DNA from: a virus
Direction: 5' to 3' (one strand)
IMG/VR virus record: IMGVR_UViG_3300007734_000680
Span: 1 to 40,009 of that record
Length of the DNA: 40,009 bases
Position 1 is the stretch's first letter; each line of letters starts with the position of its first letter. Of the stretch, positions 7,974 to 18,013 are shown one piece after another. The translations under genes were made by a program, and so were the position numbers. The notes beneath the pieces were generated by a model. The model saw nothing but the letters and a program-made list of their open reading frames with translations. It was not told the DNA's origin and did no database searches.

Positions 7974-10624
7974 TGGCAATCAGGACTAAACGACGTGCTC
8001 GGTTCCGCCGGGCGACATCCGGAACTCAGAACCTAACACTGCTCATCTATAACATTCTTAAGGAGCAGCAAGCTGCGCAAAAGAGCGCACTGCTATCTGC
8101 GTTCGATGCCAACATGGCCAGCGCGTCATACGATTCAACCTATGGAGGTCAGCCAGTAGACCGAGCCGCGGTAGAGGCCTGGTACGCCCAGGCGATTGCG
8201 GCATATCCAGAAGGGACAACCGAGCGTGACCGTTTGGCCGCAGAACTTGCAGAGTTCCGCACTCGGGCGATTGACAAAGAGATGGAGATTTACGGCCGAG
8301 CCTACCAAGACGGAACGTATGCGTTTGGAGAGAAGGTAACGTTTGAATCCTATATGTCATTCCTTCGAGATGCAAGGAACGGCACGGATGACCCAGAGCT
8401 TAAGCAAAAGTACCTAACGGAAGAGTTCATTGTAAATTTCAATGACATAAACGACGACATGCTTGCAAAGGGCGCAAGTTCGTCTTCTATGCTTGCATTT
8501 TATCGGAGACAGCTTAAGATTGCCCAGGAGCAGGGAGTTGGAAACGAAAACATCCGAAAGATCGAGCGATACATAACCCAGGCCGCCAAGCAGGCTGCTG
8601 CCGACGGCAAGAGAGAGGCCCAGGAGAAGGCAGGAAAGATTCTTGCCAAGAGGACCGGAGAGGTCGCCAACGCAATCTCTAGCGCGATAGACGCAGCAGC
8701 AAATGCTGGAGAAATTAGCGGTCAGGCCGCGTACGAACTTAAGGCACTGACTCCAATGCAGTTGGTCAATTCATTCCTAAAGATGGACCCTGCTACTAAG
8801 GCGTCAATACTGCGATCAGGCACTAACGCCGGAGTTTTACTCAACGGTGAGAATATCAGCGGGCAGGGCATCTTTGACTACGTCAACAACACTAGGGACG
8901 AGCTCAAGGCATACGCAAACGCAGACTGGGTTGACATTGATACAAGGACCTACCTGCGTGGGATACTGTCAGAGTTTGACCGAACAATACTCGCAGGAAG
9001 CGGGCTGTTGACGGCAACGGAGTCCGCCGCTGACAGCGGGGATACTGCCCGATTCAACAGTGCTAAGGGACTGGGAAATCCACTTGTTAACGTCGAATCG
9101 TTCAAGCTTCACGCCCAGAATCTTAGCAATCCGTCACTGTCAGATGCTGTCGGCGCAGGATCTGTTGCGCTTCTAAATGGCCTTGTGCCTAATCCGGAGC
9201 AATTTAACGGAAAGAAGAACCTTTCTGAGCTTACTCCAATAGAAGCAGAAGAGCTTGCAAGCACATTTGGCGGAGAACTATTTATCGACGGGAACCGCCA
9301 GGGCGTCATCCGAGAGATCATTGCGTCCTACACTGGAGTCGCAAAGCTACAGTCTGGGGGATCGTATCTCGAGCTCACAATCGACCCAAACAGTGGTCAG
9401 CCTGTTGTCCAGGTAACGGACGAAATCAAGCCTGGACGAAAAATATATCTATATTCAACCAAACTAGACGGTGGCGCTGGCAGGGTCACGTCTGCGGTTC
9501 AACAGGTACCATCTCGACTCGTTGACGGAAACAAGAATCCCGTTGGGGAGGTCGTTCTTGAGATTGGAAACGACGGTAGCGTAAATAGATCTGTAATTAC
9601 TCCAGACGGATATAAGATTGATTTTGATGATTACGAGTTGTTCCTGGACTCGCAGGGGATTAATCCCCAGCAGGATGCCAACGGAGACTTTGTATTTGCC
9701 AACACATCTGGAGTATATAACGGCGAGGCCATGAAGCTAGACCCAAGATTCAGCAATCTGGTTCCACAAACAAAGTGGAACGGGGTTCTTCTCGGTTCTG
9801 ACTCGGCCGCAGCCGAAGAGGATATTCGGAATAGAATTACAGATCTTGCATACACAACACCAGGTGGCCCAGCGGCAATAAGCTTTGAAATTGATGAGCA
9901 GGGCAACAGCGTTGCACGAGTAAATGATCCGGCACTTGTTGCCGCCCGACTCGGACTTACTGAGTCTGACCTGAACCAGATCATGAAGGCAGCACCTAAG
10001 GGAGACGCTGAGTCGTTCGGTAGCAAGATTGTAAAAGAAGCCGGCGTCAAGTTCTTCCGCTCGCAAGAGGGAAACGAAAACAGGGCGTCCATGAACCAGC
10101 CGATTGACCAAGCTGAAATTGACCGCCTTCGCGCCCGTGGTCAAATGGCCGTGGCACAGTACGAGGAAAGAAAGGCAAAAGCAGAGCAGGATCGTTTCTT
10201 GACTCCGCTCAGGGCTCTTTCAACAGTAATACCTGCTGGGCCACAGATACTAGATCTGACTCAATCAGCGTACAACTTTGTCACGCAAACACCAGCCGAA
10301 CAGAAGGCGTTTAAGTCTGCGGTATCTCTTGGTGCATTCTCTGGGCCAAAGTATGCTCAGTCGGCAACGACAGGGTCGACTCCTTCAGACCCGTCAGAGT
10401 ATTTCTTTAGGTACACACAGATGTCTCCAGCGGCTACGCCACCATCCACAGGAACCGGGCTTTCGACATATATGAGCACATTGGCTGCACCGCCAAAGGT
10501 TGCTACGACAAGCCCTCGTCCTACGTTTACCCCTGCTGAAGTCCAGCTGTCTTTTAATCAGTACCGGTCAGACGAGAGGGCTCCTCTTAACATCTCGACT
10601 AGCACTTCGACTGTGAGGAAGTAA
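7973..10624 (+). CDS. Large virion-associated protein (883 aa), function unknown
   Basis: It starts in a TAATG overlap with the portal and ends the same way with the next gene. The N terminus is very basic (MAIRTKRRARFRRATSG). Residues ~20-250 are mostly helical and alanine/lysine-rich; 280-620 are mixed with several aspartate/asparagine-rich beta segments; the last ~130 are low complexity (Pro/Ser/Thr). I see no enzyme motif. Between portal and scaffold, large proteins of short-tailed phages are often internal head or DNA-ejection proteins. That is the most reasonable guess, not a demonstrated role. A minor capsid or head-spike protein is an alternative. Confidence 0.55.
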   Translation: MAIRTKRRARFRRATSGTQNLTLLIYNILKEQQAAQKSALLSAFDANMASASYDSTYGGQPVDRAAVEAWYAQAIAAYPEGTTERDRLAAELAEFRTRAIDKEMEIYGRAYQDGTYAFGEKVTFESYMSFLRDARNGTDDPELKQKYLTEEFIVNFNDINDDMLAKGASSSSMLAFYRRQLKIAQEQGVGNENIRKIERYITQAAKQAAADGKREAQEKAGKILAKRTGEVANAISSAIDAAANAGEISGQAAYELKALTPMQLVNSFLKMDPATKASILRSGTNAGVLLNGENISGQGIFDYVNNTRDELKAYANADWVDIDTRTYLRGILSEFDRTILAGSGLLTATESAADSGDTARFNSAKGLGNPLVNVESFKLHAQNLSNPSLSDAVGAGSVALLNGLVPNPEQFNGKKNLSELTPIEAEELASTFGGELFIDGNRQGVIREIIASYTGVAKLQSGGSYLELTIDPNSGQPVVQVTDEIKPGRKIYLYSTKLDGGAGRVTSAVQQVPSRLVDGNKNPVGEVVLEIGNDGSVNRSVITPDGYKIDFDDYELFLDSQGINPQQDANGDFVFANTSGVYNGEAMKLDPRFSNLVPQTKWNGVLLGSDSAAAEEDIRNRITDLAYTTPGGPAAISFEIDEQGNSVARVNDPALVAARLGLTESDLNQIMKAAPKGDAESFGSKIVKEAGVKFFRSQEGNENRASMNQPIDQAEIDRLRARGQMAVAQYEERKAKAEQDRFLTPLRALSTVIPAGPQILDLTQSAYNFVTQTPAEQKAFKSAVSLGAFSGPKYAQSATTGSTPSDPSEYFFRYTQMSPAATPPSTGTGLSTYMSTLAAPPKVATTSPRPTFTPAEVQLSFNQYRSDERAPLNISTSTSTVRK

Positions 10625-13600
10625 TGGGATACCTAGGATCTTCAGGTGGTTCCGGCGGATACACACCTCGTCCATCTGTCAGCATACCAAGGGCAAAGGC
10701 GCCTGAGCCGGAGAGGATCGAGGCTAATCTAGACCCGTCAACTCCAGCTGACACAATCTTTGGAGGGATAGGCAGTCTGTTCACTGGGGTTGTTGGCGCC
10801 GGCATAGGAGTCGCCAACGCCCTGTCAAAGGTTCCAGTAGTAGGAGACGTCGGCAAGGCAGTGGCCGGTGGCCTCGGCGCTTTTGGAGAGGTTGGCATCA
10901 AGGGGATTGCCCAGGTCAAGGATGTTGCAAAGGTAGGTCTAGATCTAATCAGCCTGCCTGGAAAAGCAGTCCAGACCGGAGGTGCAGCCCTGCGAGTTTC
11001 TGGGGTTTTTGGAGAGCAGCCACGCGACGTACAGGCAATGCTAAAAAACGGAAAGTCTTTTACTGATGTCGTTGGCAGCCTGGTACAGCAGAATCGCGGC
11101 TTTAGCGACGATCAAATGACAAACCTTGGCTGGTCCCTTGTGACTGACCCGCTAAACTATGTAAATATCTTTGGGCCTGTTGCAAAAGCTGGGTCTGCCG
11201 CGAGGTTGGCCAATGTTGAACGACAAGCGCTATCAAAGGCTGACGACATTCTGGCGGCAACAAAGCGCGGCGTTCAGGTTGCGCCAGAGTATGCGTCTAT
11301 GGTCGGCAAGCGTCCAGGAGACATCCGCGCAGAGATGTTGAAGCGCTTCATGAACGAAGATGAGGTTGCGTTCCTTAACCGATGGCGTGTCGCTGGTAGC
11401 CTTTATGACGCGACCCTCGGCAAAGCTGGAAAGGGGCTTTCAGCACTTGTTGACGCGGCCCGCGGGCCAGTCCTTGCTGCCGTCGCAAGGTCGTTTAAGC
11501 AGTCGCCGAAGCAGATCCTTGAAGGACTTGAGAGCGCCAACCAGGCCGATCTTGCGGCTGCGTATGGGGCATCATTCGGTCGCGGCCTTGTACAGGCAAC
11601 GGTATTTTCTGTTTCCAGAATATTCTCTAGGGGCGAGACAAATCTTGGTCGCCTACGTGCAAATGCCGTTATACAGCGGGTGACTGCTGGGCGAGAGAAC
11701 AACATCGCAGAATCCATTATTGCCAAGGAGCTTACGGAGGCTGGTTTGGTTTCCGGCGAGCAGGCCGGAATAGACATTGTTCGACGAGTTTCGGCAATGG
11801 ACGACGCTGCCAGAAGGCGCTATGTCCGCGAAGTGGCAGATGAGTACTCTGCATCCGCAGTCAAGACTGCAGGGGCGGCTGCCGGCGGAGACTACAAAAA
11901 GCTGATGGAAATCGGCGGAATTCGAATTCAGGACACACTTGACGAAACCACTGCCTTCCTGTCAGAGGGATCGCGCAGATACGCCACGCTTCCGACCGAG
12001 GTACAGCTGTCCATATTCCTAGAGAAGTCAAGGGCGGCTATGAGCCCGTACGGACGAGACGCTGTCCGGAGAATGCTCGGCGGAGAAGTGGTAAGTTCTG
12101 GCAAGAACGTAGACGGCATCTTGCGCGATATCTTCATGAAGGCGAGCCCGGAAGACCAGGCCAGGATGGTTCATATTGCTGAAATTGCAGCATATGGAGC
12201 GCAGGCCACAAGCACGGCTACAATACGGAATGCCTTGAAGGCAGCAGCAATCTCCGACAAGGCAAAGCTCGAGGAGATTATTGGTAAGCCAATCACTGTC
12301 GAGGCGTTCAATAAGCTTAAAGAGCTTCTTGGGACCGACGCCGGCAAAAAGCTTCTTCGCCTTAACCTTGTCCGCGCCAACACCCTCACGGAGGACAGGA
12401 TTACAGCCCTGCTTAATCTTGCTGACGGCATACGAAATGGCGAGAAGTTTAAGCGTGCGCTCCTGGCAGCATTCCCAGATGACATGCGAGACGACATAGC
12501 AAAGGTGACCACGCTTGACGAGCTGGCCCAGGTTGTGATTAAGTTCTTCCCAGATATAAGCGTTACCATGGGCAAGGCAGCCCAGGGGGAATGGTCGTCA
12601 ATAGGTGCGGCACTTGATGACATCCTCGAGAGTGGCAACTTCGTTAGGACGGCGTCCCCAGAGGAGCTGGCCTCGCTAAAGTCTGCCCTGGACACGCTTT
12701 CCCCAGGCGCAGGATCTGCAGCAATTAAGTCGATTGAGGCTGGGAAGTACTCGTTTGGGTTTTCTCCAGAGGGCGGAGTAGTACGACGCGCTGTTGCAAG
12801 AGGAACTGACGACGGGTTTGAGGTTGTAAACGAGCCTATTAGCCCATTTGTGGACAACATCGACGACTTTGTCGAGGGTATCGACGAGTCGGCAGACGCG
12901 TTCAGACTGTCGGGCCTACGACGGCTGTCGAATCGATGGCTTCGCCCAATCACGTCCGGACAAGTTCAGCAACAGCAAATAGACAATACCATAAAGCTGG
13001 TGCTTGACGGCGGCGGATCCATATTGCAGGCAAAAAAGCTGTTTGCCGCGATTAACGAGACCGCACTGCGACGGCAGATCTCTCCACGAGCGCTAGTATC
13101 CGATGAAAACGCGCTTCGTCAAATTCTTCAAGACTCGCTTGGGTCCAAGTTTGACGACGTAGTAGCAAAGGCCGATCCACGCTTTAAGCGACCTAGCGTT
13201 GTTCTGATGAAGATGTTTGCGGGAAGCTCTGACGTTGTCGGTTCAGCGCAGGCTTTCACTGGGATGCTTAAGACCAGGATACCAAAGCTCGCTGTGCTAA
13301 CAGATAACTGGTACCCGCAAATCAAGTTTAAACTCAATCCGCTATTCTACATACAGGAGGCAATTGAGTCACCGTTCTTTAATTACTTGCGCGGTATTCA
13401 GCGCCAAATCAACGGCGGTGAGTACGTTGTAACGCACGGATGGGCAAAGTATCTTCCATTTGCGAAGACATCGCTCGGCGGCCGGCTTGGTCTCTCCAGG
13501 GCTATCGGGCCCGAGATAAAGCCGGAGCTGGCAGCTCTGAGTCTTGGGGCAGGAGACTCTGCTCTTCGTGCTGACCTAGACATTGCCGAGGCAGTTATTT

Positions 13601-15090
13601 TCCTGCAAGGCAAAGAGGCCGGCACGATACTTGCAACTGAGTATGGACGAACAATGGCCGGGGCACTTAGAGAGTCCCTTAACCGTGGGTCTAACAACTT
13701 CATCAGGACAATCATGAACCCGTACCCGATGAAGAATATGAAGAAACTTGAAATGACATTTGCTATCGCCGCAGAAGAGTTTGGCAACAGGCTCAGGTAC
13801 TCGATGCCAGAGCAGTGGGTAGCAATGACAAAAACGTATCAGACGTCCAACCCAAAGATGGTCATGGCGTATTTCCTCCAAGACGTTACGCGTGGGTGGG
13901 TAAACCCCACGAAGGTCGTCGATGCGTCTAGGCCGGTTGGATTTGCATTCGCTGGCAAAGGATCTATCGAGGCTGCCAAAAAGCTGGACACAGAGATCGC
14001 CAGGATATCGGCAATGCCACGTGGCACTGTTCAGGAGCTCTCAGCAGTTCGCGTCGCCCTCATGAATGTTCGCGGTGGACTTCTTGCAGATTCTGCAGCA
14101 GTTGGAAATGAGGTGACTGCGGTAGAGAAGGCGCTCACGAAACTCGTCAATGCAGACGAAACAGCGGATATCGACAAGCTTGTGGAGTCCCTGACGGGGG
14201 CGTCTACGGCCGCATCCAGGGTTGCCGAAGAGGCCGTCAACGACTTCAACCTGCTTGACGGAGCCCTGCAAAAGATTATTGCAGGCGGCAAGAGCGAGCG
14301 CATTGCAGCGCTTGGCGGCTTCCCCCGAGAGAAGATTGCAGCCTCTCTAGCACGGCACCGATCATACGGGACCGATTTCCCTGGCATGGAGGCCGTTATG
14401 GGCAAGTTGCGCTCTGGTAAAGAGCTTGACACACTTGACGTTCGTGCGCTAGAATTGGGCCTAAATACCCTTTTGGATGCGCATGGCCCAGAAGAGATGC
14501 TGCTCCAGGCCTTCCGTCAATCTCTAAAAGACGCAAATGATGCGGCCAACAGAATCCACTTCTACAACCCAAACCGAAGCGCATTCGAGCGCTCGCTAAA
14601 CCACCCGTACTTGGCATTCTATCCGTTGTCGTATATGGTGGGGAAAGTTGTACCAGAGTTCTCCAGGGCACTATTCTTCAAATTCCCATTCACTAACGTT
14701 ACCCGGCCGTTTGCTGGGTACGAGATTGTTCACGAGGTTTCAGACTTTATTGCGATGAAGATCGAGGAGGATCCGAAGTTTGCGGATGTTCTCCTCAAGT
14801 CTGACTTCCTCTTTATTCTTAAACAGCTATTCCCTGGAGTCCCAGGTGATATCTCTGTCTCGGCCCCGCGATGGGCGAATCGATACTACGCCCAGCTGCA
14901 GCGCTCACAGCGCCCAGCCCAGGGCGGCCGTGAGCCGGCTTCTGCCGACCTAGGGTATGCAATTCGCGGTATCGCTGAGCAGGCAAAGGATCAAGGGCTC
15001 TTTGGAAATATTGAGCTGTTCGGCGGAGCCGTGAGCGAAGCATGGGACTTCCTTGGCGGCGCTGTCGACTTTAATGAATCTGGCAAGTAG
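10624..15090 (+). CDS. Giant virion-associated protein (1488 aa), possible ejection protein
   Basis: The longest gene in the window. After a Gly/Ser/Pro-rich start, residues ~45-120 form glycine- and valine-rich hydrophobic stretches (FTGVVGAGIGVANAL, AVAGGLGAFGEVGIKG) that could insert in membranes. The remainder is a long mostly helical protein with repeated amphipathic alanine/lysine/glutamate segments. A region rich in aromatics follows at ~900-1000 (LFYIQEAIESPFFNYLRG), with another near the C terminus (YLAFYPLSYMVG). No catalytic motif was found. Size, membrane-active-looking N terminus and position between portal and scaffold fit an internal protein ejected to cross the envelope. A tape-measure role is possible but the gene is not in the usual tape-measure position. 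Confidence 0.5.
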   Translation: MGYLGSSGGSGGYTPRPSVSIPRAKAPEPERIEANLDPSTPADTIFGGIGSLFTGVVGAGIGVANALSKVPVVGDVGKAVAGGLGAFGEVGIKGIAQVKDVAKVGLDLISLPGKAVQTGGAALRVSGVFGEQPRDVQAMLKNGKSFTDVVGSLVQQNRGFSDDQMTNLGWSLVTDPLNYVNIFGPVAKAGSAARLANVERQALSKADDILAATKRGVQVAPEYASMVGKRPGDIRAEMLKRFMNEDEVAFLNRWRVAGSLYDATLGKAGKGLSALVDAARGPVLAAVARSFKQSPKQILEGLESANQADLAAAYGASFGRGLVQATVFSVSRIFSRGETNLGRLRANAVIQRVTAGRENNIAESIIAKELTEAGLVSGEQAGIDIVRRVSAMDDAARRRYVREVADEYSASAVKTAGAAAGGDYKKLMEIGGIRIQDTLDETTAFLSEGSRRYATLPTEVQLSIFLEKSRAAMSPYGRDAVRRMLGGEVVSSGKNVDGILRDIFMKASPEDQARMVHIAEIAAYGAQATSTATIRNALKAAAISDKAKLEEIIGKPITVEAFNKLKELLGTDAGKKLLRLNLVRANTLTEDRITALLNLADGIRNGEKFKRALLAAFPDDMRDDIAKVTTLDELAQVVIKFFPDISVTMGKAAQGEWSSIGAALDDILESGNFVRTASPEELASLKSALDTLSPGAGSAAIKSIEAGKYSFGFSPEGGVVRRAVARGTDDGFEVVNEPISPFVDNIDDFVEGIDESADAFRLSGLRRLSNRWLRPITSGQVQQQQIDNTIKLVLDGGGSILQAKKLFAAINETALRRQISPRALVSDENALRQILQDSLGSKFDDVVAKADPRFKRPSVVLMKMFAGSSDVVGSAQAFTGMLKTRIPKLAVLTDNWYPQIKFKLNPLFYIQEAIESPFFNYLRGIQRQINGGEYVVTHGWAKYLPFAKTSLGGRLGLSRAIGPEIKPELAALSLGAGDSALRADLDIAEAVIFLQGKEAGTILATEYGRTMAGALRESLNRGSNNFIRTIMNPYPMKNMKKLEMTFAIAAEEFGNRLRYSMPEQWVAMTKTYQTSNPKMVMAYFLQDVTRGWVNPTKVVDASRPVGFAFAGKGSIEAAKKLDTEIARISAMPRGTVQELSAVRVALMNVRGGLLADSAAVGNEVTAVEKALTKLVNADETADIDKLVESLTGASTAASRVAEEAVNDFNLLDGALQKIIAGGKSERIAALGGFPREKIAASLARHRSYGTDFPGMEAVMGKLRSGKELDTLDVRALELGLNTLLDAHGPEEMLLQAFRQSLKDANDAANRIHFYNPNRSAFERSLNHPYLAFYPLSYMVGKVVPEFSRALFFKFPFTNVTRPFAGYEIVHEVSDFIAMKIEEDPKFADVLLKSDFLFILKQLFPGVPGDISVSAPRWANRYYAQLQRSQRPAQGGREPASADLGYAIRGIAEQAKDQGLFGNIELFGGAVSEAWDFLGGAVDFNESGK

Positions 15091-15110
15091 CCAGAGATAG
15101 GAGAAAACGC

Positions 15111-15671
15111 ATGACGGACGAAGTCGTGACACCAGTCGTCACAGAGTCGGTCAACCTTGACGTGCAGGACAATTCGCCTGTGGCCGAGGAACCCACTCAG
15201 GGCGCTGAGGACGTTACCACTTGGAAGAAGCGTCTTGCTGGTAAGGACCAGGCGCTGACGGCTACCAAGAAGGAACTTGACGATGCCAAGCGCCAACTGG
15301 AGGAGCTTGCCAAGTTCAAGGCACAGATTGAGGAGCAGAGCCTCTCGGAATACGAGAAGGCCCAGCTTCGAATCAAGTCCTTGGAGGAGGAGATCAACTC
15401 CAGCAGGGAACAGGCAAAGAGGGACAGGCTCGCAAGAGAGTATCCTCTCTACAATCAACTTTTGCAGGACACTGCCGGACTCGACGAGGACTCAAGGGCT
15501 GCCGCCTTTGAGAAATTCATTGCCGATGCGCGTGCTGCGAGTGAGGCGGAGACGACATCTCTGGTTGACCCTAATAACCCACGAAGATCTGAACCCAAAG
15601 TTAATACCAAGCGTGATTCGAAGGCAATTGCCGACGAGATGATCAAGCTTGGCAATCCATTCTTTGAGTAA
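15111..15671 (+). CDS. Capsid scaffolding protein
   Basis: A 186-residue acidic and lysine-rich protein immediately before the major capsid gene. The first ~35 residues are disordered and acidic. Residues ~38-105 form an uninterrupted charged coiled coil (TKKELDDAKRQLEELAKFKA, then KSLEEEINSSREQ). The C terminus is short and basic with a final NPFFE. This is the normal layout of phage scaffolds, which template prohead assembly and then leave. The start has a clear TAGGAG ribosome site. No protease domain is fused to it. Confidence 0.85.
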   Translation: MTDEVVTPVVTESVNLDVQDNSPVAEEPTQGAEDVTTWKKRLAGKDQALTATKKELDDAKRQLEELAKFKAQIEEQSLSEYEKAQLRIKSLEEEINSSREQAKRDRLAREYPLYNQLLQDTAGLDEDSRAAAFEKFIADARAASEAETTSLVDPNNPRRSEPKVNTKRDSKAIADEMIKLGNPFFE

Positions 15672-15689
15672 AGATTGAGGTAAGTTAAA

Positions 15690-16661
15690 GTGGCTACAAC
15701 TAGTACCGCTACTACGAACTTCTCTGATCTCGTAACGCAACTTGTTGCGGCGCGAGCTGAAGAGGAGTTGCGTGCACGAGCTGTGCACGCGATGCCGGGA
15801 CTTTATGTCCCAGCGCGCTTTGTGAAGGGCACAAACACCCTTCGCTACGCACGATATGCAGACCTTGGCGTCAATACAACGGCGCTTTCGGAAGGTGCTG
15901 CACCAACTGATCAGGCCTTGACGATCTCTAGCGAGTTCTTCACGGCTACGCAGTACGGCGCGACCGTCGCGGTGACGGATCTCGCTCAGATCGACAATCC
16001 GCATGACCTCATCGGCATCGCCGCTGAACGAATTGCGTATCAGGCGACCCGATCTATGGACGTTCTCGTTCGCGATAACATCCACTCGACGGCTGCTACT
16101 TCCGCCATTTTCGGAGCAACTGGAGCAACAACGCTTACTGCAAACACTGCAAACAGCGCCGTTGCTACAGCTGGCGTCCTTACTGGCGCATTCGTTAAGC
16201 AAATGGTTGCTCGCCTTAAGGGCGCAAACGTTCCTCAGTTTGCTGACGGAACGTATCGCTGCATCATTCATCCGGCGCAGGAGTATGACCTTGTGTCAGA
16301 CACCAGCGTAAGCGGCTGGATCGAGGCGAACAAGTACGTCAACAACACGCCGCTTCTCACAAATGAGATCGGTCAGTTTGCTGGCGTGCGCTTCATTGTG
16401 TCTTCGGATGCTAAGGTTTATGCAACTGCTGGTGCTTCAAGTGGGAACGTATACAATGCGCTCTTCCTTGGCCCAGATGCGTACACCATTGGTGATTCGC
16501 AGACGCTGCAGAGCTACTTCGTGGCACCAGGTGGTGACCACACCGACCCGCTCGCCCAGAAGGCGCTGGTCGGCTACAAGATGCGCTTCGGCTCCCTCCT
16601 CCTCGACGAGGCAGGCGCTCGCTATCGCATCCTGAAGACTCAGGCTACAGTCGCTGTCTAA
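15690..16661 (+). CDS. Major capsid protein (N4-gp56 family)
   Basis: A 323-residue protein starting at GTG 15690 with GAGG upstream. The sequence follows the N4-gp56 capsid family. The N-terminal helix leads into AMPGLYVPARFVKGTNTLRYARYADL, then EFFTATQYGATVAVTDLAQI and a helix AAERIAYQATRSMDVLVRDN. Further on are YRCIIHPAQEYDL and the terminal YKMRFGSLLLDEAGARYRI. It would form the HK97-fold shell. By my reading all its isoleucines use ATC or ATT, never ATA, unlike the large proteins upstream, which use ATA often. A strong hairpin follows it, suggesting a separate abundant transcript end. Confidence 0.9.
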   Translation: MATTSTATTNFSDLVTQLVAARAEEELRARAVHAMPGLYVPARFVKGTNTLRYARYADLGVNTTALSEGAAPTDQALTISSEFFTATQYGATVAVTDLAQIDNPHDLIGIAAERIAYQATRSMDVLVRDNIHSTAATSAIFGATGATTLTANTANSAVATAGVLTGAFVKQMVARLKGANVPQFADGTYRCIIHPAQEYDLVSDTSVSGWIEANKYVNNTPLLTNEIGQFAGVRFIVSSDAKVYATAGASSGNVYNALFLGPDAYTIGDSQTLQSYFVAPGGDHTDPLAQKALVGYKMRFGSLLLDEAGARYRILKTQATVAV

Positions 16662-16682
16662 TCGCAGCATAGTTAGCTGAGT

Positions 16683-16724
16683 GGGGCCCCGACGGTTGTA
16701 CCGCAAGTCTACCGTTGGGGCCCC
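16683..16724 (+). terminator. Strong hairpin after the major capsid gene
   Basis: A 14-bp stem (16683-16696 with 16711-16724, one G-U pair) encloses a 14-base loop, and C-rich sequence follows. There is no T-tract, so it may be a processing or stability element or an inefficient terminator that lowers expression of the glycosyltransferase downstream. Confidence 0.6.
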
Positions 16725-16753
16725 CCACACCCAGCCATAGGAGGATATCTTAT

Positions 16754-18013
16754 ATGGCTGATACTGTCAAGGTTCTAATCTGGGGGACTGCCGAGCAGGG
16801 CCCTTGCGCATATTTCCGTGGCCACATGTTCGACGAGGAGCTCAAAAGGCTTGGAATCGAGATGAGGCATATCGACAGGGTCGAGTTCGTCTCGCACCCA
16901 CTTGCTGCCGGGATGAGTCAAGACGAGGCTATGATGAAGGGCCTCCTCAAGATCGACACAAAAGATATCGATTGGGCTGACGTAATCATGTTCCGTCGAT
17001 ATTACAACTGCTCTGCTAAGTGTAGCACTTGCGGAATAGCAAGCAAAGATGCCGAAACTATAAAGTCTCATCCGCATAAGATGGATCTTCGGGACGGCAT
17101 CACAGAGATGACATGGCCAGCCTTTGAGAGTAGGTCTCACAACAAAGGCATTCTCTACGAAACAGACGACAACCATTTCTTCATCAAGCCGTGGAATGGC
17201 TATTTCCCAGATGTTATCCAGGAGTGGCCGCTGATTGAGAGAATGGCTAAGCGTGCCGATGTTATAACCACGAGCACCAAGCCGATAGCAGATTATTATA
17301 GTAAATTCAACGATAACATTAGGATAATAAGAAATGCAATTGATCCGTCGATTTATACTACTGACCGTGGCCGTCCTGAGCACGGTGGCAATCTTCCGCG
17401 TGTGGTCTACTATGGAAGCACGGTGCGAATGCGGGACTACGGCGGAGAATACGACCACGCGCAAAAAAGGAATGTAGGCGGGTACTGCGGAAAGGCCATT
17501 GAGGACCTTCGCAGTCCGGTCAAGAAACTATGGAATGTGTTTATTGGAGTAAATCCTGGAACCGAGCACGTGATTGCTCCGTTTTTTGACGAAGCGTTCC
17601 ACTACGTGGAAAACATCAGGGGGTTTGCCCAGACTCTGGCGTCGAGCTATCCGGACATCGGGATTGCGCCGCTTGTTGGTGATGACTTTGACCGAAATAA
17701 GTCCGAGCTCCATTGGCTAGAGTACACAATGGTGGGCGCTGCATTCGTGGGGCAGAAGTTCAAGTATGGCGAGTCTCCATACAGCATGGTTAGACACGGC
17801 GTGGATGGCATGCTGGCAGCTACTAGATCTGAATGGTATAACGCAATGAAGTCGCTGGTAGAGAGTAAGGACCTTCGGGAACAGCTTGCCGGCGCAGCCA
17901 AGGAGCGCATTTTGAAGGAGTACAACTACAAGGAAAGGGCCCAGGAGTGGGCCGAGGTGTTCCGCTGGGCCGCTGAGCACCCGAACTATGGCCTGCGAAA
18001 GAGGGAAGATTGA
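16754..18013 (+). CDS. GT4-like glycosyltransferase (GT-B fold)
   Basis: A 419-residue protein with an excellent AGGAGG ribosome site 8 bp before ATG 16754; an in-frame upstream TTG lies in the hairpin and is rejected. The N terminus VKVLIWGTAEQGPCAYFRGHMFDEELKRLG is a Rossmann-type strand and loop typical of GT-B enzymes. The C-terminal half has VITTSTKPIADYY, RIIRNAID, a SELHWLEYTMVGAAFVGQ segment matching the sugar-nucleotide-binding E-x7-E region, and a helical tail ending KERAQEWAEVF. A CSAKCSTC cluster at ~88-95 is unusual and may bind metal. It lies alone between capsid and connector genes, which suggests decoration of the virion or adaptation of the host surface. The stop overlaps the next ATG. 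Confidence 0.7.
   Translation: MADTVKVLIWGTAEQGPCAYFRGHMFDEELKRLGIEMRHIDRVEFVSHPLAAGMSQDEAMMKGLLKIDTKDIDWADVIMFRRYYNCSAKCSTCGIASKDAETIKSHPHKMDLRDGITEMTWPAFESRSHNKGILYETDDNHFFIKPWNGYFPDVIQEWPLIERMAKRADVITTSTKPIADYYSKFNDNIRIIRNAIDPSIYTTDRGRPEHGGNLPRVVYYGSTVRMRDYGGEYDHAQKRNVGGYCGKAIEDLRSPVKKLWNVFIGVNPGTEHVIAPFFDEAFHYVENIRGFAQTLASSYPDIGIAPLVGDDFDRNKSELHWLEYTMVGAAFVGQKFKYGESPYSMVRHGVDGMLAATRSEWYNAMKSLVESKDLREQLAGAAKERILKEYNYKERAQEWAEVFRWAAEHPNYGLRKRED

Noticed and set aside
12171-12953. 260-codon minus-strand open frame
   Set aside because: It lies fully inside the 1488-aa gene on the other strand, has serine/arginine-rich shadow composition and no ribosome site.
15492-16271. 259-codon minus-strand open frame
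   Set aside because: Antisense to scaffold and major capsid genes; Cys/Ser/Arg-rich shadow.
16715-16753. Upstream start for the GT4-like gene
   Set aside because: The extension lies in the capsid-gene hairpin; the AGGAGG at 16738 clearly points to ATG 16754.
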